The notes: generated from the sequence alone by a model not told the origin. A stretch of 64,000 nucleotides of DNA from Archaeoglobus veneficus SNP6 (GCF_000194625.1 NC_015320.1:434001-498000); one strand, 5' to 3'. Positions 28,976-37,101 are shown, numbered from the stretch's first letter. Program-made: numbers and translations.

Positions 28976-31228
28976 TTATTTTTTTGAAGTTAAAGTACTG
29001 TATATTTTCTCTGTTAGTTTGTAAGTTTTTATCTCCTCCTTTCTCATATCATCGAGCTCATCTTTTATCCTCTTTACATGTTCACGTATAATCTCAAAAA
29101 CTTTATCTTTTCCGAGCTCATCTACCAGCTCAAGCGAACCCATTATAACTGCGAGGGGGTTTCTCAGTCTGTCTGCCGAGGACTCAAACTGTTTGAGGTT
29201 GGCTGCAAGCTGCTCAATGGCCTTTTCTCTATCCTTCTCAACCTCGTACGCACTCAGCGCAAAGGCTATGTTACTTGAAAGCTTCTGAAGGAGCTCTATC
29301 TCATCTTCGCTGAAGTCCGAACTTGAGTGAATTGTAATAACACCATGGAGCACGTCGTGTATGAGAGGAATCGATAAAACATACTTGTGCGGTTTGTCCG
29401 TGCAGTGCCTGCAGAGCTTGTCATCCATCTTTAGCTTCATTATCTGCCCATCCAGGGCCTTTGAGATGGATGGGCAGTACTTAATCGCCCTGTTCATGGA
29501 ATCTATGTCGATACCCTTCGATCTTACAGGTTTCAGCTCTTCTTTCCTGCTTCCGAGAGAAGTGAAGACCGCATCATAAATCAGTGAAAGCTTCTCGCAG
29601 ACGGCTTTAAGCACGATTTCTGGATTCCTCTCCCTTGCAACGAGCTCGTTTATTTCTGATAAGACTTTAAGCAGGTTGTTAAGCTTTTCTCTATCCTTCT
29701 CAACCTCGTACGCACTCAGCGCAAAGGCTATGTTACTTGAAAGCTTCTGAAGGAGCTCTATCTCATCTTCGCTGAAGTCCGAACTTGAGTGAATTGTAAT
29801 AACACCATGGAGCACGTCGTGTATGAGAGGAATCGATAAAACATACTTGTGCGGTTTGTCCGTGCAGTGCCTGCAGAGCTTGTCATCCATCTTTAGCTTC
29901 ATTATCTGCCCATCCAGGGCCTTTGAGATGGATGGGCAGTACTTAATCGCCCTGTTCATGGAATCTATGTCGATACCCTTCGATCTTACAGGTTTCAGCT
30001 CTTCTTTCCTGCTTCCGAGAGAAGTGAAGACCGCATCATAAATCAGTGAAAGCTTCTCGCAGACGGCTTTAAGCACGATTTCTGGATTCCTCTCCCTTGC
30101 AACGAGCTCGTTTATTTCTGATAAGACTTTAAGCAGGTTGTTAAGCTCGTATACGTGTTTAATTGCATCGTTAATCCTCTCACCAATCTCAGCAAAAACA
30201 CCAGTAAGCTTTGAAACGTCAATCATCTTCGAAAGGTCTCCATCCCGTATGGCTGTGCACAGGTCCTGTATCTCATGCAGGGTAATATTAATTTGCTTTA
30301 TAGCTTGATTTATATTATTTGTAATTTCTGCGTAAATTCCCGGCATGTCCCATTCAACTTCGCTGAACTTACCCTCTGCAATCTGCTTAACAGCATCTGA
30401 AGTGTTTCTCAAGCCAAGCTCCAGCGCTATTGACATCTCGTTAATCCTCTCACCAATCTCAGCAAAAACACCAGTAAGCTTTGAAACGTCAATCATCTTC
30501 GAAAGGTCTCCATCCCGTATGGCTGTGCACAGGTCCTGTATCTCATGCAGGGTAATATTAATTTGCTTTATAGCTTGATTTATATTATTTGTAATTTCTG
30601 CGTAAATTCCCGGCATGTCCCATTCAACTTCGCTGAACTTACCCTCTGCAATCTGCTTAACAGCATCTGAAATATTCCTCAAACCGAGTTCCAGCACTAT
30701 GTTCAACACGTTCAGCGTTTCTCCTATCTCTCGGAAGTCTTCGTGGAGTTCTGAAGTCCGGAGTGTCTTTGAGAAGTCACCCCTGATTAGCGAGGATATC
30801 ATGTCCATTGTTCTGGTTACGGATTCTTTTACCTCAGTGAAGTCCTCAAGTACCTCTATGACTCCCCATAACTTTCCATTTGAAGCAATTGGTGCATGAT
30901 AAGCGCGTAGATATCGAGTCTCGCCGGATGGTAGAGTAACTTCAACGTATAATTTATCATCCATACAGGCATCTGTCTTCTCTTTGTACAGGTTCAGGGG
31001 GCAGCCCGGCGTTTGGCAGCGGTTGGAGTTAAATACCTCGTAGCACTTTCTCCCTATGAGCTCTTCAACACTGAGTTTCGTCAGCCTGGCACACCCTTTA
31101 CTTGCAAAAACTATCTCACCTTCAGGTGTGACCACGTAGATGGGGACGAATACGTTTTCAATTCCTAAAGCGATCTTATCCGGTTCAATGCTTCCGGAAT
31201 GATTGGGAAGAGTGTTCAACTTTGACAT
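28976..31228 (-). CDS. PAS / poly-HAMP / tandem-GAF sensor protein with kinase-like tail
   Basis: A 750-residue soluble sensor. Residues about 15-130: PAS domain with Cys-rich loop (CYEVFNSNRCQTPGCPLNLY). About 135-355: repeated HAMP-like helices (GDLSKMIDVSKLTGVF, GKFSEVEWDMPGIY). About 362-515 and 516-669: two identical GAF domains, each with Cys motifs (KYCPSIS, KLCRHCTDKP). About 670-735: a dimerisation-type helix with LRNPLAVIMGSLEL but no His before it and no ATPase domain after it. It may sense redox state and act on hdrA-mvhD downstream (inference). ATG 31228 (MSKLNTLPNHSG) is preferred to the frame opening at 31246. Confidence 0.85.
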   Translation of the reverse strand: MSKLNTLPNHSGSIEPDKIALGIENVFVPIYVVTPEGEIVFASKGCARLTKLSVEELIGRKCYEVFNSNRCQTPGCPLNLYKEKTDACMDDKLYVEVTLPSGETRYLRAYHAPIASNGKLWGVIEVLEDFTEVKESVTRTMDMISSLIRGDFSKTLRTSELHEDFREIGETLNVLNIVLELGLRNISDAVKQIAEGKFSEVEWDMPGIYAEITNNINQAIKQINITLHEIQDLCTAIRDGDLSKMIDVSKLTGVFAEIGERINEMSIALELGLRNTSDAVKQIAEGKFSEVEWDMPGIYAEITNNINQAIKQINITLHEIQDLCTAIRDGDLSKMIDVSKLTGVFAEIGERINDAIKHVYELNNLLKVLSEINELVARERNPEIVLKAVCEKLSLIYDAVFTSLGSRKEELKPVRSKGIDIDSMNRAIKYCPSISKALDGQIMKLKMDDKLCRHCTDKPHKYVLSIPLIHDVLHGVITIHSSSDFSEDEIELLQKLSSNIAFALSAYEVEKDREKLNNLLKVLSEINELVARERNPEIVLKAVCEKLSLIYDAVFTSLGSRKEELKPVRSKGIDIDSMNRAIKYCPSISKALDGQIMKLKMDDKLCRHCTDKPHKYVLSIPLIHDVLHGVITIHSSSDFSEDEIELLQKLSSNIAFALSAYEVEKDREKAIEQLAANLKQFESSADRLRNPLAVIMGSLELVDELGKDKVFEIIREHVKRIKDELDDMRKEEIKTYKLTEKIYSTLTSKK
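29222..30145 (-). repeat. 462-bp perfect tandem duplication (GAF domain)
   Basis: Bases 29222-29683 and 29684-30145 read identically, giving two head-to-tail copies of a 154-codon GAF unit inside the sensor gene. No difference was seen when lines were compared by eye. Confidence 0.9.
30168..30671 (-). repeat. Tandem duplication with 270-bp period (HAMP-like unit)
   Basis: Bases 30168-30401 and 30438-30671 (234 bp each) appear identical, separated by a 36-bp stretch. The following bases (after 30671) resemble that 36-bp stretch but have diverged. The unit encodes a HAMP-like helical pair of 78 residues. Confidence 0.88.
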
Positions 31229-31269
31229 TGTTCTGAGTTTAACCAATGAAACTTAAAAACATTAATGGT

Positions 31270-31491
31270 TTATATTCTTATTCGTGCCCTCCAAATGTTG
31301 CCGGTTTTCACGCATTCAAGTATGGTTTTTCCGGTCTTGGCTGCCCATATTTTCAAATCCCTTTCGAAAGTTGGACAGTCTGCCATCACTTTGATTGTGG
31401 TCCCTGGTGGAAGTTTGGTAACTCTTGCGTGAATCTTTAGAATCGGTTGCGGGCACTTCAGCCCCCTCAGATCCATCTCTTCCTCTGCCAC
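31270..31491 (-). CDS. TusA/SirA-family sulfur carrier
   Basis: A 73-residue protein with the TusA signature MDLRGLKCPQPILKI, whose Cys carries persulfide sulfur, and a second Cys in ADCPTFERDLKIW seen in many archaeal members. Family members deliver sulfur in tRNA thiolation, cofactor synthesis or dissimilatory sulfur metabolism. The GTG at 31491 is chosen because GGGGTGA lies 5 bases upstream and the length matches the family; the frame itself is open up to 31581. It is the first gene of the tusA-sensor-hdrA-mvhD run. Confidence 0.87.
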   Translation of the reverse strand: MAEEEMDLRGLKCPQPILKIHARVTKLPPGTTIKVMADCPTFERDLKIWAAKTGKTILECVKTGNIWRARIRI

Positions 31492-31521
31492 GCGTTCACC
31501 CCGCTTTGATTTATTATGGTA

Positions 31522-31535
31522 ATAGTATCTACTAT
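31522..31535. promoter_or_regulatory. Palindromic operator candidate at the tusA promoter
   Basis: The inverted repeat ATAGTA-TC-TACTAT lies between the predicted TATA box and the expected transcription start of tusA. A site in this position would let a dimeric repressor block initiation. The regulator is not known. Confidence 0.5.
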
Positions 31536-31540
31536 CATCA

Positions 31541-31548
31541 TATTTAAG
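31541..31548 (-). promoter_or_regulatory. TATA box of the tusA-sensor-hdrA-mvhD cluster
   Basis: On the minus strand the sequence reads CTTAAATA, about 50 bases upstream of the tusA GTG, predicting initiation near 31520 and a leader of about 30 bases that carries the GGGGTGA ribosome-binding sequence. Confidence 0.5.
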
Positions 31549-31555
31549 AATGTTG

Positions 31556-31670
31556 TTATGAGTTATTAACCGTATGATCATGGATCAGGTTCTGTAACTG
31601 TTCTTCAAGACAGTTCCGCTCAACTTTCCGCCGTGTTACATCAAAAAGCGTAATCTCCCCCAAGTTATTG
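31556..31670 (-). pseudogene. PAS-domain sensor fragment (C-terminal end)
   Basis: The minus strand encodes GEITLFDVTRRKVERN followed by CLEEQLQNLIHDHTV and a stop at 31556. This resembles the PAC end of PAS domains (pattern DITERK-x-E-x-x-L). No start or upstream PAS core is in frame, so it is a relic lying just before the tusA promoter. Confidence 0.45.
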
Positions 31671-31681
31671 CCTCCCACGGT

Positions 31682-31910
31682 TCAGTCTTTGCGATTTTTA
31701 AGGTAAGTCCTGCGGGGTTCTGGAGATGGTTTCGGAGGGGTGTAATCTTCCATTATCACGAAATCAAGACTACCTGCATGATTTCCACACTTTCCTTGCA
31801 GTTTCCGTTAATAGCCTTCCTGCATTCAGCCTCTTCTGTCTCTTCGAGCCTTGCATACGGCATCAGAGTTTTGCCCTTCTTGCAGACAGGCCTTAAACTT
31901 CTGATAAAAA
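31682..31910 (-). pseudogene. Degenerate coding fragment, two frames
   Basis: Two short minus-strand frames look like decayed protein: one reads MPYARLEETEEAECRKAING, the other, shifted, LDFVIMEDYTPPKPSPEP, ending at 31682. They could be parts of one gene split by a frameshift. I do not recognise the product. Confidence 0.3.
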
Positions 31911-31919
31911 AAGCTGGTT

Positions 31920-32132
31920 AGTGCCAACGCTGAAAACATCGTTTACATTGATTGCGATGCCTTCCCGGATTTCGTCAGCCTGAGGGAAGTTATAAACAGC
32001 TACCTGGAAGCTACAAGGTCTGAAGAGACGAAGTACCTTTTTCTCGATGAAGTTACGAACATAGCTGAGTGGTGGAAGGCTGTAAAGTACCTGATCGACG
32101 TCGGAAAACTTTCTGATAGAGCTTTCGGGTGA
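31920..32132 (+). pseudogene. Fragment of a DUF4143-type AAA ATPase
   Basis: An open stretch of 70 codons without a start contains a Walker B-like segment (TKYLFLDEVTNIAEWWKAVK) typical of archaeal AAA ATPases with a DUF4143 domain, then stops at TGA. The Walker A part and the C-terminal two thirds are missing, so it is a relic. Confidence 0.6.
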
Positions 32133-32189
32133 AAGGGTTACTATTTGAACTCTGAGACGGATGCCTTTACGAGTTAGGCGAAGGATTAG

Positions 32190-32474
32190 CTATTCGAATT
32201 GCAAAGTGTGTAAAGCAAAGGGAAATGCAAGTGATTGCATTTTTAACAAAAAAATCCTAACAGATTCGTGACTTATTTCTTCGAATAAAGATAGAAAATC
32301 GCTTGTTTTTCTCAAAGAAAGGCCAAAGAAGTATAATAATGCTGCAAGTATTTTAAGTTCCACATCTTTCCTGTTCCTTCGAAAGACTTTTGTAGACTTG
32401 ACGTAATCTACCAACTGGCTTAGCGCAGGCTGCATAAGTTGTATCTTAGTTATTTATTTTTTGTTATTTTGACA
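32190..32474 (-). mobile_element. Relic of an IS6-like element (N-terminal part of transposase)
   Basis: About 62 codons (start near 32435) match the N-terminus of the transposase at 63.1 kb (LSQLVDYVKSTKVFRRNRKD; LKILAALLYFFGLSLRKTSD), then the similarity breaks off near 32255. The outer end, TGTCAAAATAACAAAAAATA on the minus strand ending at 32474, resembles the right end of the IS at 63120. The catalytic domain is gone. Confidence 0.75.
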
Positions 32475-32647
32475 CTGCCGTATGAGTGAAGTCATAATAA
32501 AACTTAGTTGTATGACAGATTACTTCAAAAGTTGACAGTGGCTTTTTTTAAGATTTCCTGCAACTCGAACGCAGTCTTCAGGTTTTATCTTTAACGAGAC
32601 AAAAGCCGGCTAAAAACTTATTTAAATTTCCAGCAGAACTATGGTTG

Positions 32648-32974
32648 ATGATCAAAGAGAGTTATCAAAAAGCCATTGATGAATTCGTTAGAAGAGTCAG
32701 AAAGTACGGAGATAAGATAGAGAGTATTATCCTCTTTGGCTCGGTTGCAAGAGGTGAAGCGAGAGAGGATTCGGATATTGACATACTGATAATCTCTAAA
32801 GGAGATTCATTCGATATGCAGAAACGGATATCCGAAGTTGTTGTTGAGATTCTGCTAAATACGGGTATATACATATCTGCAAAGGTTATATCTACCGAAG
32901 AATATAATTTAATGAGAAATATAAACTCTTCATTCTTCAGAAACATATCGAAAGAGGGGATTGTAATTGGATGA
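32648..32974 (+). CDS. MNT-type minimal nucleotidyltransferase (antitoxin)
   Basis: A 108-residue protein with the nucleotidyltransferase signature ILFGSVARGEAREDSDIDIL (GSx10DxD). Such proteins pair with HEPN RNases and neutralise them, in studied cases by adding AMP or other nucleotides to the toxin. The ATG at 32648 is used; a TTG lies one codon upstream. The end overlaps the HEPN gene by 8 bases, a typical antitoxin-toxin arrangement. Confidence 0.88.
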   Translation: MIKESYQKAIDEFVRRVRKYGDKIESIILFGSVARGEAREDSDIDILIISKGDSFDMQKRISEVVVEILLNTGIYISAKVISTEEYNLMRNINSSFFRNISKEGIVIG

Positions 32975-33350
32975 AGTTTATCTCCTCCTCGAAAAAGCTG
33001 AATTAAAACTCAACTCAGCTAAAATACTGTTTGAGAACAGAATCTACGATGATGCAATAAGCAGGGCATACTATTGTATGTACTACGCCGCAAAGGCATT
33101 GCTATGCATGAAGGATAAACATCCAAGAACTCATAGAGGCTTGCTATCTCAGTTTGGGCTGGAATTTGTGAAGAAAGGAATAATAGATGAGTACTATGCA
33201 AGGGCAATTACGGTGGCTCAGGAGAGGCGTGAGAGAGCTGACTACGACATATACTATTGCCCATCCAGAGAAGAAGCAGAAGCAATAATCGAAGATGCAG
33301 AAAGATTTTTGGAGAGGATAAAGAAGGCAGTAGAGGAACTGAAGAAGTGA
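32967..33350 (+). CDS. HEPN-domain protein (toxin partner)
   Basis: A 127-residue all-helical HEPN protein. The conserved pattern SRAYYCMYYAAKALLCMKD is the core helix; the C-terminal helix carries DAERFLERIKKAVEEL. The usual RNase motif RxxxxH is not obvious, so catalytic activity is uncertain. Paired with the upstream nucleotidyltransferase as a MNT/HEPN toxin-antitoxin module. Confidence 0.85.
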   Translation: MDEVYLLLEKAELKLNSAKILFENRIYDDAISRAYYCMYYAAKALLCMKDKHPRTHRGLLSQFGLEFVKKGIIDEYYARAITVAQERRERADYDIYYCPSREEAEAIIEDAERFLERIKKAVEELKK

Positions 33351-33955
33351 GCGTTCTTTTATATGGGATACTGCCTCTTTACCGGAAAGTTTGGCGTTCT
33401 GGAATTTTCATCCTTCATCAGCACCAATGAACTGCTGTAGACTTAGCTTTAAAATTAAAAGATCCTCAATATGCATTCAGAATGATGTCATTGTGGTATG
33501 TTGCGTTAGAATGCTTACAGGCTGTCGGAATTAACTCATGAACGGATTTTCCAGGATTGCTGAGGGTACGTGATAGGAGAAATCTGTTGGACTTATGGGC
33601 AAAAAATCAATCAGAACTCCACAGTTTTCACGACGTTCACTCTTTCAATGACTCCTCAATCTACCTCGACTTCCAGCACTGCATAGAAATCTCCTCCAGA
33701 TTTTAGCTGGCTTGCAGCCCCCCTTGCAGCTTTTTCGCACCAGTTATGTGTAAGAGTTTTTGCTGACGCCAGTGTTCCATATCCGTGGCATCCCATGAAT
33801 CCGACAACACCACGTTTCTAAATCTGGGAGAGGAGGAGACAATTGTCCCAAAGCTTTCAAAAAGTTAACAGAGTCGATATCTCTTTTGCAAAGGATCGAG
33901 AAATTCTTGAATGGTAGGTTTAAGATTTTAAGTTGTCCGTCAGAAAACACCGGTC
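33351..33955. other. 600-base stretch with gene debris only
   Basis: No intact gene is visible. On the plus strand near 33440-33535 a fragment reads YAFRMMSLWYVALECLQAVG. On the minus strand 33656-33817 encodes 53 residues in one frame between two stops, including GFMGCHGYGTLASAKTLTHN, of unknown origin; an ATG at 33796 could start a 46-residue peptide. The rest shows no clear feature. Confidence 0.4.
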
Positions 33956-34792
33956 ATGCAAAGACTCAAACTTCTGCTCATGCTGATACTCGCGATACTG
34001 TCAATTTCATCTGCTGCCATTTTGGTTGTTTTAGCCGGATCACCTGGCTCTGTTACGGCATTCTGGAGGCTTGTTTTATCAATACCTGTATTTCTCGCAG
34101 TAAACCGCTCAATAAACATTCCAAAGGACGTGAGGGTGCTCTTCTTCCCAACAACAGCAGGGATAGCTTTGGGCATTCATTTCGTCTCGTGGATGGAGTC
34201 ATTGTTCCATGCATCGGTTGCTGTTAGTACGACCATTGTGTGCACTCATGCACTTTTCTCAGCCATTTTCTCGGCAGCCCTTGGCGAAACACCCCGACCG
34301 AATCAGATTCTTGGAGTAATTATAGCGATCGTAGGCGTTTACTACCTGAGTGGCGCTGACCCATCTTCAGAACCGATAGGAGTAGTTCTTGCCCTGATCG
34401 GAGCGGTTTCCGGTGGTGTTTACTTCACAACTGGCAGGTTTGCAAGAAAAAAGATTGATTTCAGTGCCTACATACTCCTGACATATGCATCGGCTGCGAT
34501 TGTAGCACTGCTCGTTTCCCTCCTCCGCGGCCACCCTCTCTTCGGTTATAGTGCCGAAACCTGGGTGTACTTTCTCCTCCTTGCAATCATTCCCATGACG
34601 CTTGGACACACGCTTATAAATTACATCTTGAGGTACATGAAGGTCGTTCCGATTACCGCAAGCGTAATTGGTGAGTCTGTGGGAGCGACGATTCTCGCAT
34701 ACTTGGTTCTCCATCAATCGCTGCAACCTCAAGCTTACCTCTACATGTTCGTAGTACTGCTCGGCATAGTTCTGGCAATCAGGGGGAGATGA
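33956..34792 (+). CDS. DMT-superfamily transporter (EamA type)
   Basis: A 278-residue protein with ten predicted helices in two EamA repeats. The first repeat contains AGSPGSVTAFWRLVLSIPVF and the second ends LHQSLQPQAYLYMFVVLLGI. Members export metabolites or amino acids; the substrate cannot be assigned. It stands alone between debris and the convergent deacylase gene. Confidence 0.87.
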   Translation: MQRLKLLLMLILAILSISSAAILVVLAGSPGSVTAFWRLVLSIPVFLAVNRSINIPKDVRVLFFPTTAGIALGIHFVSWMESLFHASVAVSTTIVCTHALFSAIFSAALGETPRPNQILGVIIAIVGVYYLSGADPSSEPIGVVLALIGAVSGGVYFTTGRFARKKIDFSAYILLTYASAAIVALLVSLLRGHPLFGYSAETWVYFLLLAIIPMTLGHTLINYILRYMKVVPITASVIGESVGATILAYLVLHQSLQPQAYLYMFVVLLGIVLAIRGR

Positions 34793-34826
34793 TTGGTTAT
34801 TTTCTCCATTGGGGTCGTTTAATCCT

Positions 34827-35285
34827 TCACTTCCTTATCCTCACCACGGCTGCTCCAACCCTTACTATCTCAGAAGGAGAAATCGAAAGCAGATGTCTTT
34901 CATCCCCTCCACCACCATAAACCCTCTCGTTCTTGAGAACCCTCTCGTCAATAAACACTCTGCAGTCATGTCCCACTGGCGGAACGCCACCGGCTGGAAA
35001 CCCTGTCAACTGCAAGACTTCCTCTCTTCTCGCAATTCTTACATTTTTTCCAATCAGCTTTTCGACCCTTTTTAAATCCACCGATGAAGAACCGTCAACA
35101 ATTGCAACTACAGCTTCACCTTCCGCAACAAGAACAACAGACTTTATTATCTCCCTTTTACTGCAGCTCAACTCTTTTGCAGCCTCGTTGACTGTTGAAG
35201 CTTTGCCAACTTCTATAATTTCCGCATCAATACATTCTTCCTTGATATATCTCCTAAGCCACTCCACTCCCTTCATTTTATCCAT
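34827..35285 (-). CDS. YbaK/ProX-type aminoacyl-tRNA deacylase
   Basis: A 152-residue editing-domain protein. The catalytic Lys is in SKREIIKSVVLVAEGE, and the Gly-rich substrate loop is GFPAGGVPPVGH. Family members hydrolyse mischarged tRNA such as Ala- or Cys-tRNA(Pro). The ATG at 35285 (MDKMKGVEWL) or 35276 is used because the longer frame, open to 35387, runs into the end of the neighbouring radical SAM gene. Confidence 0.88.
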   Translation of the reverse strand: MDKMKGVEWLRRYIKEECIDAEIIEVGKASTVNEAAKELSCSKREIIKSVVLVAEGEAVVAIVDGSSSVDLKRVEKLIGKNVRIARREEVLQLTGFPAGGVPPVGHDCRVFIDERVLKNERVYGGGGDERHLLSISPSEIVRVGAAVVRIRK

Positions 35286-35349
35286 CTTGGGAGGTTCTGA
35301 TAAAAGTGTGTCGAAAAGTAGCCAAGTTCTCTGAAACAAGAGGCTCCGC

Positions 35350-36825
35350 TCATGAGAGCAGCTCAGTGAGGCTGGAAGTAATCGCATCCCAGTACCTTTT
35401 GTTTATTATACAGCCCGGATCTGGAGCCTGGAGGTCTCCATAGTATCCAAAAGCCCTGGCTCTGCATCCTCCGCAAATGTTAACGTATTTGCATGTTCCA
35501 CAACCCACAAAGCTCTTTCTGTCCCTTATTTTTTTGAAGACCTCTGAGTTGTGCCAGACCTCCAGAAGGTCATCATGTTTTATATTCCCCACCACCACCG
35601 GAATGAAAACACATGGGGTGATATCACCATTGGGCTGCAACGCACAGTAGAGCCTGCCGGTTCCACAACCACCAACGAACTCTGCCAAAAAACCCAAATC
35701 GCTGTCTCTCTGTCCAAACGTGTCAAAGTGCGTAAGGCTAACCGCAGAAAACTGAGTGCACACCCTGCTGTACTGCGGAGCTGTAGATAGTAAGGAGATC
35801 TCTCTTCAAGGTCTCAGACGCCATTTTTGTAAGCAAATTTCTCTCTCATCTGGAGACAAATCGAGGTCTATTATCTCCTTACCCCTTCCAGTAGGGATGA
35901 AGTTGTAGTGCATAAAGATCTTAGCACCCAGCCTCTCGGCCAGATCCACGATTTCAAAAACCTCTTTTAAGTTATGCTTCGTCACCGTTGTGGCAATTCC
36001 GACAGTAATGCCAGATTCAACAGCATTTTTTATCCCCTGAATAGTTCTCTCAAAGCTCTTCCTCCCCCTGAAAGAATCGTGAGTTTCTGGATTGGCGCCA
36101 TCCAGAGATATCTGGATGAACAGACAGTTTAAATCAACAAGTTTTCTTACATTTTCTCTGGTAAGCAGTGTGCCATTGGTTGCAAGTGAGAAGGCCATAT
36201 CATTATCTCTTATCCTGTCTGCGACTTCAAAGAAGTCCTTCCTCACCAGAGGTTCTCCACCGGACATTGCGACATACGCAACACCAGCATCGCCCATCTT
36301 GTCAACGGCTTTTAGAGCTTCGGCAGTGGTCAGCTCATCTGGCGTGGGTTTAGAGGCGTTCTGGTAGCAATGTTTGCATCTCAAGTTACAGGCATTTGTG
36401 AAGTTCCAGACGATAAGGAATGGTGCGTAGGCTGTAAAGGGTTTTTGCGGGCCATACTTTGCTATCCCCTCTAATACAGACGAGAGTCCTCTTCTCCACA
36501 TCGGGTCTTTGAGATTATGCATAACAATGTCCTTTTCGATATCGAGCTTGGACAGTATGCTATCCAGAATTGCCTTAACCAGTCTGTAGGCGATGTTGCA
36601 CCTCCAGCAAAACTTCACTTCCTCGCCAGCGTATTTCCTCAATGCCAACTCTATCCTCCTTCCGCAGCTGCATCTTGAAGCGCAAAATTTGAGTATTGTC
36701 TTCGAAATTGGATTACCCAGCCATTTCTCTATCAGGTGCCCCATACTCTCTGCTTTATCGCGGGAGGAGGGTTGGTATCCCGATCCAAAATCCACGTATT
36801 TTTGCATAGAGACACCAAAGTTCAT
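35350..36825 (-). pseudogene. Radical SAM/SPASM protein interrupted by an in-frame stop
   Basis: The N-terminal part (to 35806) has the radical SAM motif NACNLRCKHCYQN, the GGEP-like SGGEPLVRKDFFEV and an archaeal N-terminal Cys-rich domain (CASRCSCG, FCWRCN). The C-terminal part (from about 35763) has SPASM cysteines (GCGTGRLYCAL, ITPCVFIP, GCGTCKYVNICGGC). Both lie in the same frame but are separated by TGA at 35806-35808. Reading the short stretch in the neighbouring frame gives a plausible MASETLKR, so two compensating one-base indels are possible. Likely role was maturation of a peptide or cofactor; homologs start near 36744. Confidence 0.8.
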
Positions 36826-36987
36826 TATTATTCTCGATATTTACACCTTTTTGTTGTGGTGTTCCATCAACTCACAATCCAATCTCAATCACACCCTCCA
36901 TATCAAAAACAAACAACTTCTCTACCTTCTAACGGGACATTACCAATTTACTCTAAATTGTAAGTAGAACAATAATGGACAGTAAAG

Positions 36988-37101
36988 TCACTCAACAGTC
37001 ACGCTCTTCGCCAGATTTCTCGGCTTATCTATCTCGCAGCCCCTTTTCTTCGCCGTGTAGTATGCGAGCAACTGCAGGGCGGCTAACCGAACACCAAAAT
37101 C
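36988..37101 (-). pseudogene. 3' end of a glmS gene (relic)
   Basis: The minus strand encodes [20 protein letters not shown] followed by [17 protein letters not shown] and a stop at 36988. This is the C-terminus of glutamine:fructose-6-phosphate aminotransferase (GlmS). Only 37 codons remain; the sequence upstream in that frame hits a stop. It lies antisense to the false N-terminal extension of the rmlA frame, at the border of the glycan island. Confidence 0.85.

Noticed and set aside
32525-32545. A second IS end (GTTGACAGTGG) beside the IS6-like relic
   Set aside because: It resembles the TGACA end only over a few bases and no element between the two sites can be defined.
35806-35808. TGA as a selenocysteine codon in the radical SAM gene
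   Set aside because: The site is not at a cysteine position of the family, no SECIS-like structure was noticed, and Archaeoglobus-type archaea are not known to use selenocysteine.
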